The notes: generated by a model not told the origin, from the sequence alone. 64,000 nt of DNA from Clostridium fessum (GCF_003024715.1 NZ_PYLO01000002.1:806001-870000), one strand, 5' to 3'. Shown: positions 25,172 through 33,359, numbered from the stretch's first letter. Numbers and translations are program-made.

Positions 25172-25570
25172 TTACAAGGGTTTTTCAGCCCCTAAAGCGT
25201 GACATTTCTCCCGTTGTTTCCGCTTGCGCTTTGCGGCGTTAATCCGCTTCATGCGTGCGGCACATTCCGGGCAGTATTTAGCCCGGTTAGAACCGGGGGT
25301 AAACAGCGCCCCGCATACGGCGCATTTCTTAGCATTCAGCCGGTGGAACAGCGCCGTTTCCAGTTCCTTATCCTGCGGCAATACCGCCGCCCGAAACCAC
25401 CTGCACAACAGGGAGTAGGAAATGGACTGGACACAGATACATTCCTCCCCATCGTCCAGGGCGATACAGTTTCCGGCAATGTAGTTGCAGCACTCATGCA
25501 CCAGTTTCCGCGCTCTGCGGTACTGGCGGTAATCCATGACAGGGATAGGTTCAGTCTTGTTGTTCTTCAT
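25172..25570 (-). CDS. Small zinc-finger protein of mobilizable elements
   Basis: A 132-residue paralogue of the IME-1 protein: the helical part VMDYRQYRRARKLVHECCNY, the zinc ribbon CAVCGALFTPGSN and YCPECAAR, and the same basic tail (NAAKRKRKQREKCHALG). It is upstream of repA here too, though the relaxase gene is not adjacent, so it appears linked to the replication module rather than to mobilization. Confidence 0.75.
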   Translation of the reverse strand: MKNNKTEPIPVMDYRQYRRARKLVHECCNYIAGNCIALDDGEECICVQSISYSLLCRWFRAAVLPQDKELETALFHRLNAKKCAVCGALFTPGSNRAKYCPECAARMKRINAAKRKRKQREKCHALGAEKPL

Positions 25571-25625
25571 AAATGATTTCTTTCATAAAGCAGGTAACCT
25601 CCTTGAATGAATTTATTGTTAAATA

Positions 25626-25672
25626 TTCGTGCAAAGTATTGTTTTCTTCGTGCAAATGGCATATACTATAAT
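25626..25672 (+). promoter_or_regulatory. Promoter and operator of the toxin-antitoxin operon
   Basis: TTGTTT (25639-25644) and TATACT (25662-25667) are 17 bp apart; TATAAT at 25667-25672 is an alternative -10. Two direct repeats of TTCGTGCAAA (25626-25635 and 25647-25656) flank the -35 at a 21-bp period, two helical turns. This fits autoregulation by the antitoxin. Confidence 0.65.
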
Positions 25673-25696
25673 TGCCAGCAGAAAGGGGTTGATCGT

Positions 25697-25975
25697 ATGG
25701 CTGGAAATACCACAAACATCAGTATCCGCATGGACGCAGATTTGAAAGCGCAGGCGGACGCACTGTTTACGGAACTTGGCATGAACCTGACTACGGCGTT
25801 TAACATCTTTGTGCGCCAGTCGCTTCGTGAAGGCGGCATTCCCTTTGAAGTAAGGCTGGAACAGCCGAACAAAGAAACGGTTGCTGCCATGCTGGAAGCG
25901 GAAAGGATTGCAAAAGACCCGTCTGTAAAGGGCTACAATGACCTTGACGAGTTATTTGCTGACCTGAAAAGATGA
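25697..25975 (+). CDS. RelB/DinJ-family antitoxin
   Basis: A 92-residue protein with an N-terminal ribbon-helix-helix (TTNISIRMDADLKAQADALF, ELGMNLTTAFNIFVRQSLRE) and a C-terminal toxin-binding tail (YNDLDELFADLKR). The ATG at 25697 follows GAAAGGGG; the frame extends upstream but without a site. The stop overlaps the toxin start as ATGA. It is one of the few plus-strand genes in the element. Confidence 0.9.
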   Translation: MAGNTTNISIRMDADLKAQADALFTELGMNLTTAFNIFVRQSLREGGIPFEVRLEQPNKETVAAMLEAERIAKDPSVKGYNDLDELFADLKR

Positions 25976-26262
25976 AAGAAACCAAATATACCGTCAAGTA
26001 CACGACCAGTTTCAAAAAGGACTACAAACGAGCCATCAAGCGTGGCTTGAAGATTGAGCTGCTGGAGCAGGTCGTAGCATTGCTGGCAATGGGCGAACCG
26101 CTGCCGGATAAGAACCGTGACCATGACCTGTCCGGCGATTGGGCAGGTCATCGGGAATGTCATATTCTCCCGGACTGGCTGCTTGTCTATCGCATAGAGG
26201 ATGATGTTCTGGTGCTGACGCTGGCCCGCACCGGCACACACAGCGACTTGTTCGGCAAATAA
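25972..26262 (+). CDS. YafQ/RelE-family mRNA interferase toxin
   Basis: A 96-residue toxin of the RelE fold. Family features are YTTSFKKDYKRAIKRGL at the start, the DHDLSGDWAGHRECHI segment with catalytic-type histidines, LLVYRIEDDVLVL, and a terminal ARTGTHSDLF with the conserved His. By family it cleaves mRNA on the ribosome. Coupled to the antitoxin, it probably stabilises IME-2. Confidence 0.9.
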   Translation: MKETKYTVKYTTSFKKDYKRAIKRGLKIELLEQVVALLAMGEPLPDKNRDHDLSGDWAGHRECHILPDWLLVYRIEDDVLVLTLARTGTHSDLFGK

Positions 26263-26270
26263 ACAGTCTG

Positions 26271-26303
26271 CCGCCGTATGGGGAAACCTGTACGACGGTT
26301 TTT
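26271..26303 (+). terminator. Terminator of the toxin-antitoxin operon
   Basis: CCGCCGTA and TACGACGG form a stem with a short loop, followed by TTTTT, 9 bases past the toxin stop. Confidence 0.7.
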
Positions 26304-26369
26304 CTGTATGCAAAAGTATGTCGTGAAACGCGACGCACTTGACAGGGGTACGCCAAAACGCGGTAGCCT

Positions 26370-27815
26370 TTACCGCTCCGGCCCACGGTCGTGAGACTTG
26401 TCCCTTTCCTGTCGGGACAGCTGCTCGGCGGTTTTGCGGAGCCGTTCCACTGCTTTCAACTCCTCCCGCATGGATTTCATGGCAAGCGTGTCCGTCTGCT
26501 TTCCGGCGGCCAGCTGGTCGATTTCCCGCTGCCATGCCTTCGGGGTGATCCCCTCGCCGCTGTCTTTCAGTTCTTTCAGATACCGGGCTGCTGCATCATA
26601 CAGGATCAGTTCCCGGCTGTGGCGCTGCTCAAACTGTTCCCGTTTTTCCGGTTTTACTTTGGCAAGCTGCTTGTGGATGGACTTGTACTGGTTGTACTGT
26701 TCCCACATCTCCCCGCGTTCGGTAAGAATGGCGATCCGGCGCTCAGCCTTGACGATCTTTCCCCGCAGGTCATAGTAACAGCTGTTCATATCAGCGATTT
26801 TTTCATGAAGCTGCTGCATAGACTGGATGCCGTTTACCTGCAAAAAGCTGAATAGTGCAGCGCTTTCCTGCAAAGCCCGGATTTTGCCGGTGCGGGTGCG
26901 GGGAGCGTTCAACTGCTGTTGGGCTTCCCACAAGGCGGTCAAGCTGCTTTGCTGCGTTTGTGGTTTTTCCGCTTCCGCTTTCGACCAGCGATAAAGACGG
27001 GTAATGCGAGCTTTGATTTCTTTCAGCAGCTTGTTGTCGGCGACGATCTGTCGGTTTACTTCCCCCTTGTCGGTGCGGATACCGCGCTTTTCCATTTGGC
27101 TGGCAGCTGGCCCCAGATGGACAGAGGGAATTTTATCAATGCCCTGCCGCTTGTAGCTGCGGTGGTCAATACGCTCCGGTCTACCGGCAGATTCCAGTGC
27201 CCGGTTGGTGTAGGCTGCCCACGCTGCCCGCCAAATCTCCACATTTCCTTTATCGTTCCAGTCGGTCGTATCCTCCCGATGATTTTTCCAGCCGCCTTTC
27301 CCATCCGGGATACGCTGTCCATTCTCGTCCAGATCGTATGCCTTGCGGCACTTTGCGCCCCACTGTCCATTTTCTTTCAACGGCCGGAGCGTCAGCATGA
27401 TATGGACATGAGGGTTGCCGGTTCCCTTGTCATGGATAGCAAAGTCGGCGCACATTCCTTTGTCTACAAAGTTGTCCTTCACATAGGCACGCACAAGGGC
27501 AAGCTGTTGTTCGCCGGACAGTTCACGGGGTAAAGCTGCCTCAATCTCGCGGGCAAGCTGGCTGTCTCTTGCTTTCTCGATTTGCTCCACGCTGTTCCAG
27601 AGGATAGAACGGTCTGCAAATTCCGGCGGGGCGTGGGCAGGCAGCATGATCTCCGCATGGACAATGCCGCCTTTCCGGGTGTAGTCGTGGATCATTCCGT
27701 CCCATTCATTTGTCAGCTTGGTTCCACTGCGGTAAGCAGCTGCGGCAACGGCTGAACGGCCTGCGCTGCGCTTGATGATACTGACGGGGATATGACAGAA
27801 ATCTATGGGGAACAC
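26370..27815 (-). CDS. MobA/MobL (MobQ-type) relaxase
   Basis: A relaxase of about 478-481 residues. The N-terminal domain reads CHIPVSIIKRSAGRSAVAAA and has the three-histidine motif GNPHVHIMLTLRP (about 130-142). The C-terminal part is a long charged helix region. The start is odd. GTG at 27815 overlaps the Shine-Dalgarno AGGAGG itself, and the only codon at proper spacing (8 bases) is ATA at 27806. The protein from there, IDFCHIPVSII, aligns with normal family starts. No ATG is available. Confidence 0.9.
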   Translation of the reverse strand: MFPIDFCHIPVSIIKRSAGRSAVAAAAYRSGTKLTNEWDGMIHDYTRKGGIVHAEIMLPAHAPPEFADRSILWNSVEQIEKARDSQLAREIEAALPRELSGEQQLALVRAYVKDNFVDKGMCADFAIHDKGTGNPHVHIMLTLRPLKENGQWGAKCRKAYDLDENGQRIPDGKGGWKNHREDTTDWNDKGNVEIWRAAWAAYTNRALESAGRPERIDHRSYKRQGIDKIPSVHLGPAASQMEKRGIRTDKGEVNRQIVADNKLLKEIKARITRLYRWSKAEAEKPQTQQSSLTALWEAQQQLNAPRTRTGKIRALQESAALFSFLQVNGIQSMQQLHEKIADMNSCYYDLRGKIVKAERRIAILTERGEMWEQYNQYKSIHKQLAKVKPEKREQFEQRHSRELILYDAAARYLKELKDSGEGITPKAWQREIDQLAAGKQTDTLAMKSMREELKAVERLRKTAEQLSRQERDKSHDRGPER

Positions 27816-27964
27816 CTCCTTTCAGTGAGGGGATAACAGGCTCTGTGGAGCCGGACAAACGCAAAGCGGGTGTTTGGCTGCGCAGAGCACACAAGGGGTT
27901 TGGGGAGCGTAGCTTCCCATCGCGGACGAAGTACGCAACGCCCCCGGCAGGGCGCACAGCACCG

Positions 27965-28005
27965 GCAACGGTGTATAAGTGCGCCCTTGTAAACAAGGGA
28001 CTTAT
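27965..28005. other. oriT of IME-2 (MobQ type)
   Basis: TAAGTGCGCCCTTG at 27976-27989 matches the nick region known from RSF1010, pIP501 and related MobQ origins. It is followed by a palindrome, CCCTTG and CAAGGG around TAAA (27984-27999). It sits about 160 bp upstream of the relaxase gene. Confidence 0.8.
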
Positions 28006-28292
28006 GGCATATCCCCGGATTTTGGCAGGTTTGCAGTCAATTCCACAGCCCCCGGAAGATAGGACAGGGCAATCAGAAATGCTTTGACCTCTGCGCCGGA
28101 AAGGCTGGAAGCCAGCGGGAAAATCCCCTCCAAAATGGCTCCGCGCTCAATCAGGCGGCGGGTGCGAACCCTGCGTTCTTCGTTTCGTTGCTTGTTCTCC
28201 AAAATCTTCTTGCGGTTTTCAAGCTGCCGGATCTCCTTCAGGACTTCCTGCCGTTCTTCTTTTGGGGGTTGGGCTGTAATTTTTTCGTTCAT
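28002..28292 (-). CDS. DUF3847 family mobilization accessory protein
   Basis: A 96-residue helical protein: MNEKITAQPPKEERQEVLKE, then a basic coiled coil (ENKQRNEERRVRTRRLIERG) and a shorter C-terminal helix. DUF3847 genes lie upstream of MobA/MobL relaxases and probably act like MobC. The ATG at 28292 is chosen over 28430 because of the AGAGGTG site. The gene ends at the oriT. Confidence 0.8.
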   Translation of the reverse strand: MNEKITAQPPKEERQEVLKEIRQLENRKKILENKQRNEERRVRTRRLIERGAILEGIFPLASSLSGAEVKAFLIALSYLPGAVELTANLPKSGDMP

Positions 28293-28320
28293 GTCATGCA
28301 CCTCTTTTCTTTGGAAACGC

Positions 28321-28782
28321 TTATAGATTGACCGTCCATTTCTGACGCGCAAAGTACCGGCGCAGCCTCCGCAGTGCAGCGTGGATGGATTTTCCCGCCT
28401 GTGATGGTGTGATACCCTCCATTGCGGCAATATCTTTCACTTTCATACCCAGCATATAGCGGGCGTGGACACGGCGAGCCTGCATAGGCGGCAGGGAAGA
28501 AATGGCTTCATACAATCGCCGTATCAGTTCTTCGTATTCGGCTAATTCTTCTTTTTCTATCAGATGATCCTCCGGCGATGGCTGCGCCCAGCCGATTGCA
28601 GCATTTTCGATTCCATCGTTACAATCGAGGGAGTAAAACGCCTTATACCGGAACATCTTGCGTTCTCTGGCGGCCTCGGCTCTCTTATCCAGAAGAAACG
28701 CTTCGACGATCTCATCGGACACCTCCACAAAAATGTCCTCTTTGCAAAATGGATAATATTGTTTGAGATTGATGGTCTGCAT
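28321..28782 (-). CDS. Sigma-70-like regulator 1 of three
   Basis: A 153-residue protein (MQTINLKQYYPFCKEDIFVE) with a C-terminal sigma region 4-like helix-turn-helix (LPPMQARRVHARYMLGMKVK, DIAAMEGITPSQAGKSIHAA). Region 2 is not recognisable, so it may not be a full sigma factor. The start at 28782 matches the paralogue next to it. It is the first of three related genes in tandem, between the mobilization and transporter genes. Confidence 0.75.
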   Translation of the reverse strand: MQTINLKQYYPFCKEDIFVEVSDEIVEAFLLDKRAEAARERKMFRYKAFYSLDCNDGIENAAIGWAQPSPEDHLIEKEELAEYEELIRRLYEAISSLPPMQARRVHARYMLGMKVKDIAAMEGITPSQAGKSIHAALRRLRRYFARQKWTVNL

Positions 28783-28792
28783 AGGCACGCCC

Positions 28793-29245
28793 TCACTCTG
28801 TTTGAAAAAGGTCATCATAGCAGCGGCGCATATTCCGCAGACCCCGACGGATGGAAACGCTGACCTTGCTGCTGTGGACGCCCTCTCTCCGGGAGATTTC
28901 CGGCTGCTTGATACCGGCAATGTAGTAGGCGTGAACACGGCGGGCCTGTGTCGGAGTGGCATGAGCCAGAGCCACCGGCAGAGCTGCTATCAGGTGCAGG
29001 CGGGTGGTCATTTCTTCTCGTTCCAGCAAAATATCTTCCGGCGATCTGCTGTGTTCCAGTGCGTAATTTTCCAGCCAGCTGTATGCCTCTAGAGAGTAGT
29101 AGGCGCGGTGGTAGACTTTCCGACGCTCATAGTTCTCCATCTCCCGCTGGGCCTGATACATCGCTGCCCATACCTCGTCCGTAACATCCACAAACTCGTC
29201 ATGCCGGTAGTGGGGATACATCCACCGCAGATTGATTGTTTTCAT
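28793..29245 (-). CDS. Sigma-70-like regulator 2 of three
   Basis: A 150-residue paralogue of the 28321 gene: MKTINLRWMYPHYRHDEFVD at the start, ATPTQARRVHAYYIAGIKQP and EISRREGVHSSKVSVSIRRG at the end. The shared opening TINL--YP and the same central SPEDILLEREE motif show duplication. It is 10 bp from the next gene, so they are one operon. Confidence 0.75.
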   Translation of the reverse strand: MKTINLRWMYPHYRHDEFVDVTDEVWAAMYQAQREMENYERRKVYHRAYYSLEAYSWLENYALEHSRSPEDILLEREEMTTRLHLIAALPVALAHATPTQARRVHAYYIAGIKQPEISRREGVHSSKVSVSIRRGLRNMRRCYDDLFQTE

Positions 29246-29348
29246 AGGCTTACCTCCTGAAAATCGGAGAGGCGGGCAGCTCGTCCGCTGTCCGCCCCTC
29301 GCTGAGATAAGGGAAATGATCCCTTTCACTTGGTAGCCAGAAAACAGG

Positions 29349-29762
29349 TCATTCGTTAAGCCTGCTCTCAAAGAAATTTATAAATTTTTTTCTGACCGCC
29401 TCCACACTTTGATACACAGCCACTTTGGAGCAGCCGCACAGCACACCGATCTCTGCAAGGCTCAGCCCGTCAAGCGCATAGAGCAGGAACCGGCGGCGCT
29501 GGGCCTCGGTACAGGTGTCCAGAACTGCCATCAGCTCATGTAGCGTTTCCATGCGGCAAAGGTATTCTTCCGGCGTTTCGCCGTAGGCTCCTACACCCTC
29601 GGTGGTAATGATGTACTCGTCAAACTCCCGGCCATCCCAATGCCGCCGCTGTTCATGGAACAGGTTCTCCGTTTTGTGATCTGCCCGATCAAGAAATTCA
29701 TAGACTTCCAGCGTGACCTCCACGGCCACAGCTTGTCCGTTATAATTGATGGTAACTTCCAT
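29349..29762 (-). CDS. Sigma-70-like regulator 3 of three
   Basis: A 137-residue protein. Its first part is MEVTINYNGQAVAVEVTLEV; the end is a region 4-type helix-turn-helix (EAQRRRFLLYALDGLSLAEI, GVLCGCSKVAVYQSVEAVRK). It is more distant from the other two. The ATG at 29762 is chosen because AGGAAGG lies seven bases upstream; 29777 is the alternative. Confidence 0.72.
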   Translation of the reverse strand: MEVTINYNGQAVAVEVTLEVYEFLDRADHKTENLFHEQRRHWDGREFDEYIITTEGVGAYGETPEEYLCRMETLHELMAVLDTCTEAQRRRFLLYALDGLSLAEIGVLCGCSKVAVYQSVEAVRKKFINFFESRLNE

Positions 29763-29935
29763 CTGTCCTTCCTCCATTCAGACTTTTTTGGGAAAATCTG
29801 AATGGGGTGGTGGGGCGCGGCACCGGGGATAAAGTTCGGGCCATGCTGACCCGATGTTCCGGCTCCATAGGGACAAAAAAGCGCCCGGACGGCATAAAGC
29901 CATACGAGCGTCATGGAATATATTTTGCTGTTTAA

Positions 29936-30043
29936 TTACATGGTATAGTGCATACTTCTGACCGCATTGCTCCGCTGCTGGGAACAGGCTTTTTTTAGCT
30001 GGTGCAGGTCATGGGTACTGTGAAAAAAGGCAAACATAGACAC
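29936..30043 (-). CDS. Small protein of 35 residues
   Basis: A GTG at 30043 is preceded at 7 bases by AGGAGGA (30051-30057) and opens a frame MSMFAFFHSTHDLHQLKKAC, ending NAVRSMHYTM with TAA at 29936. The strong ribosome binding site is the main support. No function is recognisable. It may be a leader peptide or a small regulator for the sigma-like operon downstream. Confidence 0.45.
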   Translation of the reverse strand: MSMFAFFHSTHDLHQLKKACSQQRSNAVRSMHYTM

Positions 30044-30215
30044 GGCGGCATCCTCCTATGTGCCGCCGTGGATTTACACGGTGTTAGGTCGTCGTTGGTT
30101 TAGGATAAACGAAAAGAAACGGCGGCTCTGAAATCAAAGCCACCGCTTCATAGGCGCGTGGAAATGTGTCTGCTTTACGACGGCTTTTTTTCTTTTGCCG
30201 TCGTCCGGCAGAATG

Positions 30216-30686
30216 TTACTCCATATTCAATTCAATGCTTCCAGTGAAATTTTCACATTCAATGCCGATATAGTTTCCACCTTCAGGGAGTGTAATTGTA
30301 TCACTATATGTTCCGGTTGTTTCAAGCAAAGTGACTTCTTCATCAGCTCCAGAAATCCAAAATACTTTTGCAGTTCCATCCGTAACCTCCAGCGCGCAGT
30401 CAATAGACAGATCCTTACCCGCTTCACGCTTTATGGAAGTTCCGCCGAACAAATACTCTGTATCTGAAAAATCCTCATAGTTGGCTGTATAGCTTCCTGT
30501 ATAATCATCAATTCCTTTTTCTTTCGTACCTTGTAAGGATGAATTTCCGGTAAGTGCTATGGAACCAGCAGACTGAACAATATTGTTATACTGATCGAGA
30601 ACTTCATCTTTTGTACAACCGGAAAGCACAGAAGCGCCCAACAGTATCAAGCATAATGATAGAACTATTTTCTTCACAGGTATCAC
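30216..30686 (-). CDS. Lipoprotein linked to the ABC transporter
   Basis: A 156-residue lipoprotein: signal peptide KKIVLSLCLILLGASVLSGC with the lipid-modified Cys at about 24. A beta-rich extracellular domain follows. It overlaps the permease stop as ATGA, so it is part of the transporter operon. By analogy with lantibiotic immunity lipoproteins it might bind the peptide at the cell surface; that is inference. Confidence 0.75.
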   Translation of the reverse strand: MIPVKKIVLSLCLILLGASVLSGCTKDEVLDQYNNIVQSAGSIALTGNSSLQGTKEKGIDDYTGSYTANYEDFSDTEYLFGGTSIKREAGKDLSIDCALEVTDGTAKVFWISGADEEVTLLETTGTYSDTITLPEGGNYIGIECENFTGSIELNME

Positions 30687-31498
30687 CTTCCTTTCCTGCG
30701 TACAGCACGCTTTCCTTTTCCCTTGGAATTTGCCTGTTTACGGGATTTTATTTCTTTTTTGTTACTGGACATCAGTAACAACAGCACCGCCCAGAGAACC
30801 ATGATGCCAACCCCAATGACTGCCAGCAAAGGATTCGGGGCTGTGGTTGTTCCGGCATATCCACTCATGTCAAAGCCCACTAAAATCAGCGCAGCAGAAA
30901 ACGGATAGATGCTGGCAAGGATACCGCCTTTGAAGAACAGCATGCTATATCCAAGGAAAAACGCCAGAATGGAACCTCCCAGATATGCCCCTCGGATCTG
31001 CCCAAAAATCAAGATCAGCGGCATACAGACCAAATAGGTCGTCAGAGCTGCCAACACGATCTGTGTACCTCCATGAAAAAACACTTCCACTGTCAGTCCC
31101 GATAATCCAACCGTCAATCCAGTAATCAAGGTAACGCCAACGCTGTATATTCCCAGCAGGACTGCAAAAATCCCGACCCAAAAGAGCTTAGCTCCCAGCA
31201 TTTTCGGCATGGAAACAGGAATTGTCATGATGTTTTTCAGCGTATCATGGGTGGATTCTCTGTCAATCAGCCAGCTGCCAATCATCACCAGTGAAATCGG
31301 AAAAAACATCTGCGTATTGCCCCAGACAACATTCTCAAACAGAGTGGAAAAATCATAGTTTGGATTTCGGTACTCCGCCTCCACAATCAGCTGGCTCCCA
31401 TATTGCACCAACGGACAGAGTGCAAGCGCCACCAGCCCCACCCAAAGTATTTGGCACCGGCGTAGCTTGAGCAATTCTGCTTTTAATAAATTCCACAT
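30683..31498 (-). CDS. ABC-2 permease, lantibiotic-immunity type (second)
   Basis: A 271-residue permease starting MWNLLKAELLKLRRCQILWV, the typical opening of lantibiotic-protection (EpiG/MutG-like) permeases. It has six hydrophobic segments and a basic tail (KKEIKSRKQANSKGKGKRAV). It partners the 31511 permease and the 32298 ATPase to export or expel peptides from the membrane. Confidence 0.85.
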   Translation of the reverse strand: MWNLLKAELLKLRRCQILWVGLVALALCPLVQYGSQLIVEAEYRNPNYDFSTLFENVVWGNTQMFFPISLVMIGSWLIDRESTHDTLKNIMTIPVSMPKMLGAKLFWVGIFAVLLGIYSVGVTLITGLTVGLSGLTVEVFFHGGTQIVLAALTTYLVCMPLILIFGQIRGAYLGGSILAFFLGYSMLFFKGGILASIYPFSAALILVGFDMSGYAGTTTAPNPLLAVIGVGIMVLWAVLLLLMSSNKKEIKSRKQANSKGKGKRAVRRKGR

Positions 31499-31510
31499 AA
31501 TTACACCCCC

Positions 31511-32305
31511 TTAGATTTCCTGGCGCCGGTAAACCAACGCAATCAGCGCAAGAAATACAACGGCTTCCCCAACAATCACACCGAACACCTGAACACCATT
31601 CAGAAAATACGGACTGATCCGTTCCAACAAGTCTGCCAATTCCGCACTGGTCTGGCTTTGGTCATAAAATTGGAAGGTCCAGCGGAAAGCCAGCGGTCCC
31701 GGAAACAGGGTTCCGATATTCAAACCAAAAGGCTGTGTGAGGAACGCATCGCTCATCAAAAGGATATAATTTGCAGTCGTATAGAAAAAGGTAATCACGA
31801 CCGACACGATATAGTTTTTATTAAGAAGAACAACGAGCAGGATACATGGAAGTGCGCCTACCCACATAATCAGCCCTTCTTCTATCCCAACGCCAAACAA
31901 GGTCCAAAACCCAACCGGCTCCCAGCCCTGAAACAGCAAAACCGCAAGATTTACCAATCCTCCAACTGCCATAAAGCCAACGGCAAACAATAGCAAAACC
32001 AGCATCTTGGACAGCACCAACTTGGTTCTGTTTATCGGTATGGTAACAAGGTTTTTTAGTGTGTCATTGTCCAGCTCCTCAAACAGCAGATTGGAAGCCA
32101 GTATCACAAGGAGCGGCATCAAAAGCAAATAAGCACTGAGCTGGAACAGGCTGGACATCACTCCATTTACAGCATCCACATCAGTGTTTACATCTGCCAG
32201 AAAGAAAGCATAAGCCAATGGCATGAAAACAGAAAGCAGCAGAGAAATAAATACCAAGGGCTTCCGTTTTAATTTCAAAAATTCGCATTTGATTAGTTTA
32301 AGCAA
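31511..32305 (-). CDS. ABC-2 permease, lantibiotic-immunity type (first)
   Basis: A 264-residue permease starting MLKLIKCEFLKLKRKPLVFI, with six membrane segments and the motif DNDTLKNLVTIPINRTKLVL before the second group. The sibling permease has HDTLKNIMTIPVSMPKML at the same place. The start overlaps the ATPase stop by 8 bp. Confidence 0.85.
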   Translation of the reverse strand: MLKLIKCEFLKLKRKPLVFISLLLSVFMPLAYAFFLADVNTDVDAVNGVMSSLFQLSAYLLLMPLLVILASNLLFEELDNDTLKNLVTIPINRTKLVLSKMLVLLLFAVGFMAVGGLVNLAVLLFQGWEPVGFWTLFGVGIEEGLIMWVGALPCILLVVLLNKNYIVSVVITFFYTTANYILLMSDAFLTQPFGLNIGTLFPGPLAFRWTFQFYDQSQTSAELADLLERISPYFLNGVQVFGVIVGEAVVFLALIALVYRRQEI

Positions 32306-33224
32306 TTCCTTCGCCCCCTGTCACACGCTTGAAGTAATCTTCAAGACTTTCTTCACAAGTATGCGCCTCCGATACCTCCAATCCGTTTTCTACAAAGGCA
32401 GTTACAATTTTCCCCACAGGCAGATCAAGGTTGTGCAGGCGCAGATTGTGGTCGTCCTGTATGGAAAAATGGTTTTCATGGAAATTGCGTTCCAAAATTC
32501 TTGCCGCCTGTGCAGTATCAGAGAGTGTAAACCGGATATGCTTACTGCTTTTTTGCTCCAGTTCAGCAAGGCTTTCTTCTTCCAGCAATGCGCCGTGGTC
32601 GATAATTCCAATATCGTCAGCCAGCAAGGAAATCTCCGAAAGAATGTGACTGGAAATCAAAATGGTTTTTCCTCTTGCGTCGCAAAGCTCCCGAATAAAG
32701 GAGCGTACTTCTGCAATACCGATAGGATCGAGACCGTTGATCGGCTCATCCAAAATTAAAAGTTCTGGATCGTGCATAACGGCAAGGGCGATGGCAAGCC
32801 GCTGCTTCATACCAAGAGAATACTGTGAAAAGAGCTTTTTATCTTTGTAAGGCAGTCCTACCAGATCCAGAGCATCTTTGATGGCATGATTGTTTGGTAC
32901 GCCCCGCAGGGTAGCAAAGATACGCAGGTTCTCTGTGCCGGTCAGATTGGGATAAAAGCCGGGAGACTCAATCAAGCTACCAATACGGGGCAGCAATTTC
33001 TTTTCATTCCCCTGCAAGGGTTTCCCCCAGATTTTGACCTCCCCGGAAGTCGGCTTCGTTAAGCCCAACAGCATTTTCATGGTAGTGGTTTTTCCGGCTC
33101 CGTTTCTGCCCAGCAGACCATAAATTCTCCCACGCTTCACATGGATATTTAAGTCAGCCACACTCTTTTGTGAGCCATATTGCTTCGTCAGATTTTTTGT
33201 TTCAATGATGTAATTTGTATCCAT
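32298..33224 (-). CDS. ABC transporter ATPase, lantibiotic/bacitracin type
   Basis: A 308-residue ATPase. Walker A is LLGRNGAGKTTTMKMLLGL, the signature is YSLGMKQRLAIALAV, and Walker B is LLILDEPINGLDP. The C-terminal extension of about 80 residues is typical of BcrA-like ATPases. The ATG at 33224 follows AGGAGGTTTTGAAT. It is the first gene of the four-gene transporter operon. Confidence 0.92.
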   Translation of the reverse strand: MDTNYIIETKNLTKQYGSQKSVADLNIHVKRGRIYGLLGRNGAGKTTTMKMLLGLTKPTSGEVKIWGKPLQGNEKKLLPRIGSLIESPGFYPNLTGTENLRIFATLRGVPNNHAIKDALDLVGLPYKDKKLFSQYSLGMKQRLAIALAVMHDPELLILDEPINGLDPIGIAEVRSFIRELCDARGKTILISSHILSEISLLADDIGIIDHGALLEEESLAELEQKSSKHIRFTLSDTAQAARILERNFHENHFSIQDDHNLRLHNLDLPVGKIVTAFVENGLEVSEAHTCEESLEDYFKRVTGGEGIA

Positions 33225-33250
33225 ATTCAAAACCTCCTGTTCTGTAAGGT

Positions 33251-33304
33251 ATTCTATCACGCCAACCTTGCATTAACCTTGCCGCAACCTTGCATTAACC
33301 TTGC
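33251..33304 (-). promoter_or_regulatory. Transporter promoter with four 11-bp direct repeats
   Basis: On the plus strand AACCTTGC occurs at 33264, 33275, 33286 and 33297, exactly 11 bases apart; on the minus strand this is GCAAGGTT four times. A -10 (TAGAAT, 33256-33251) lies 7 bases downstream and ATG 33224 follows. Tandem repeats at one helical turn overlapping the -35 are the classic OmpR/PhoB-type response regulator site, so the regulator at 34283 probably binds here. Confidence 0.8.
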
Positions 33305-33325
33305 AATTTGAAATCCGGCAAAAAT

Positions 33326-33356
33326 GACAAAGGTTCCCGCCATAAAGACGGGAACC
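33326..33356 (-). terminator. Hairpin terminator of the two-component operon
   Basis: GGTTCCCG (33332-33339) pairs with CGGGAACC (33349-33356). On the minus strand TTTGTCATTTTT follows. It lies directly after the sensor kinase stop and upstream of the repeat-containing promoter. Confidence 0.7.
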
Positions 33357-33359
33357 CGC

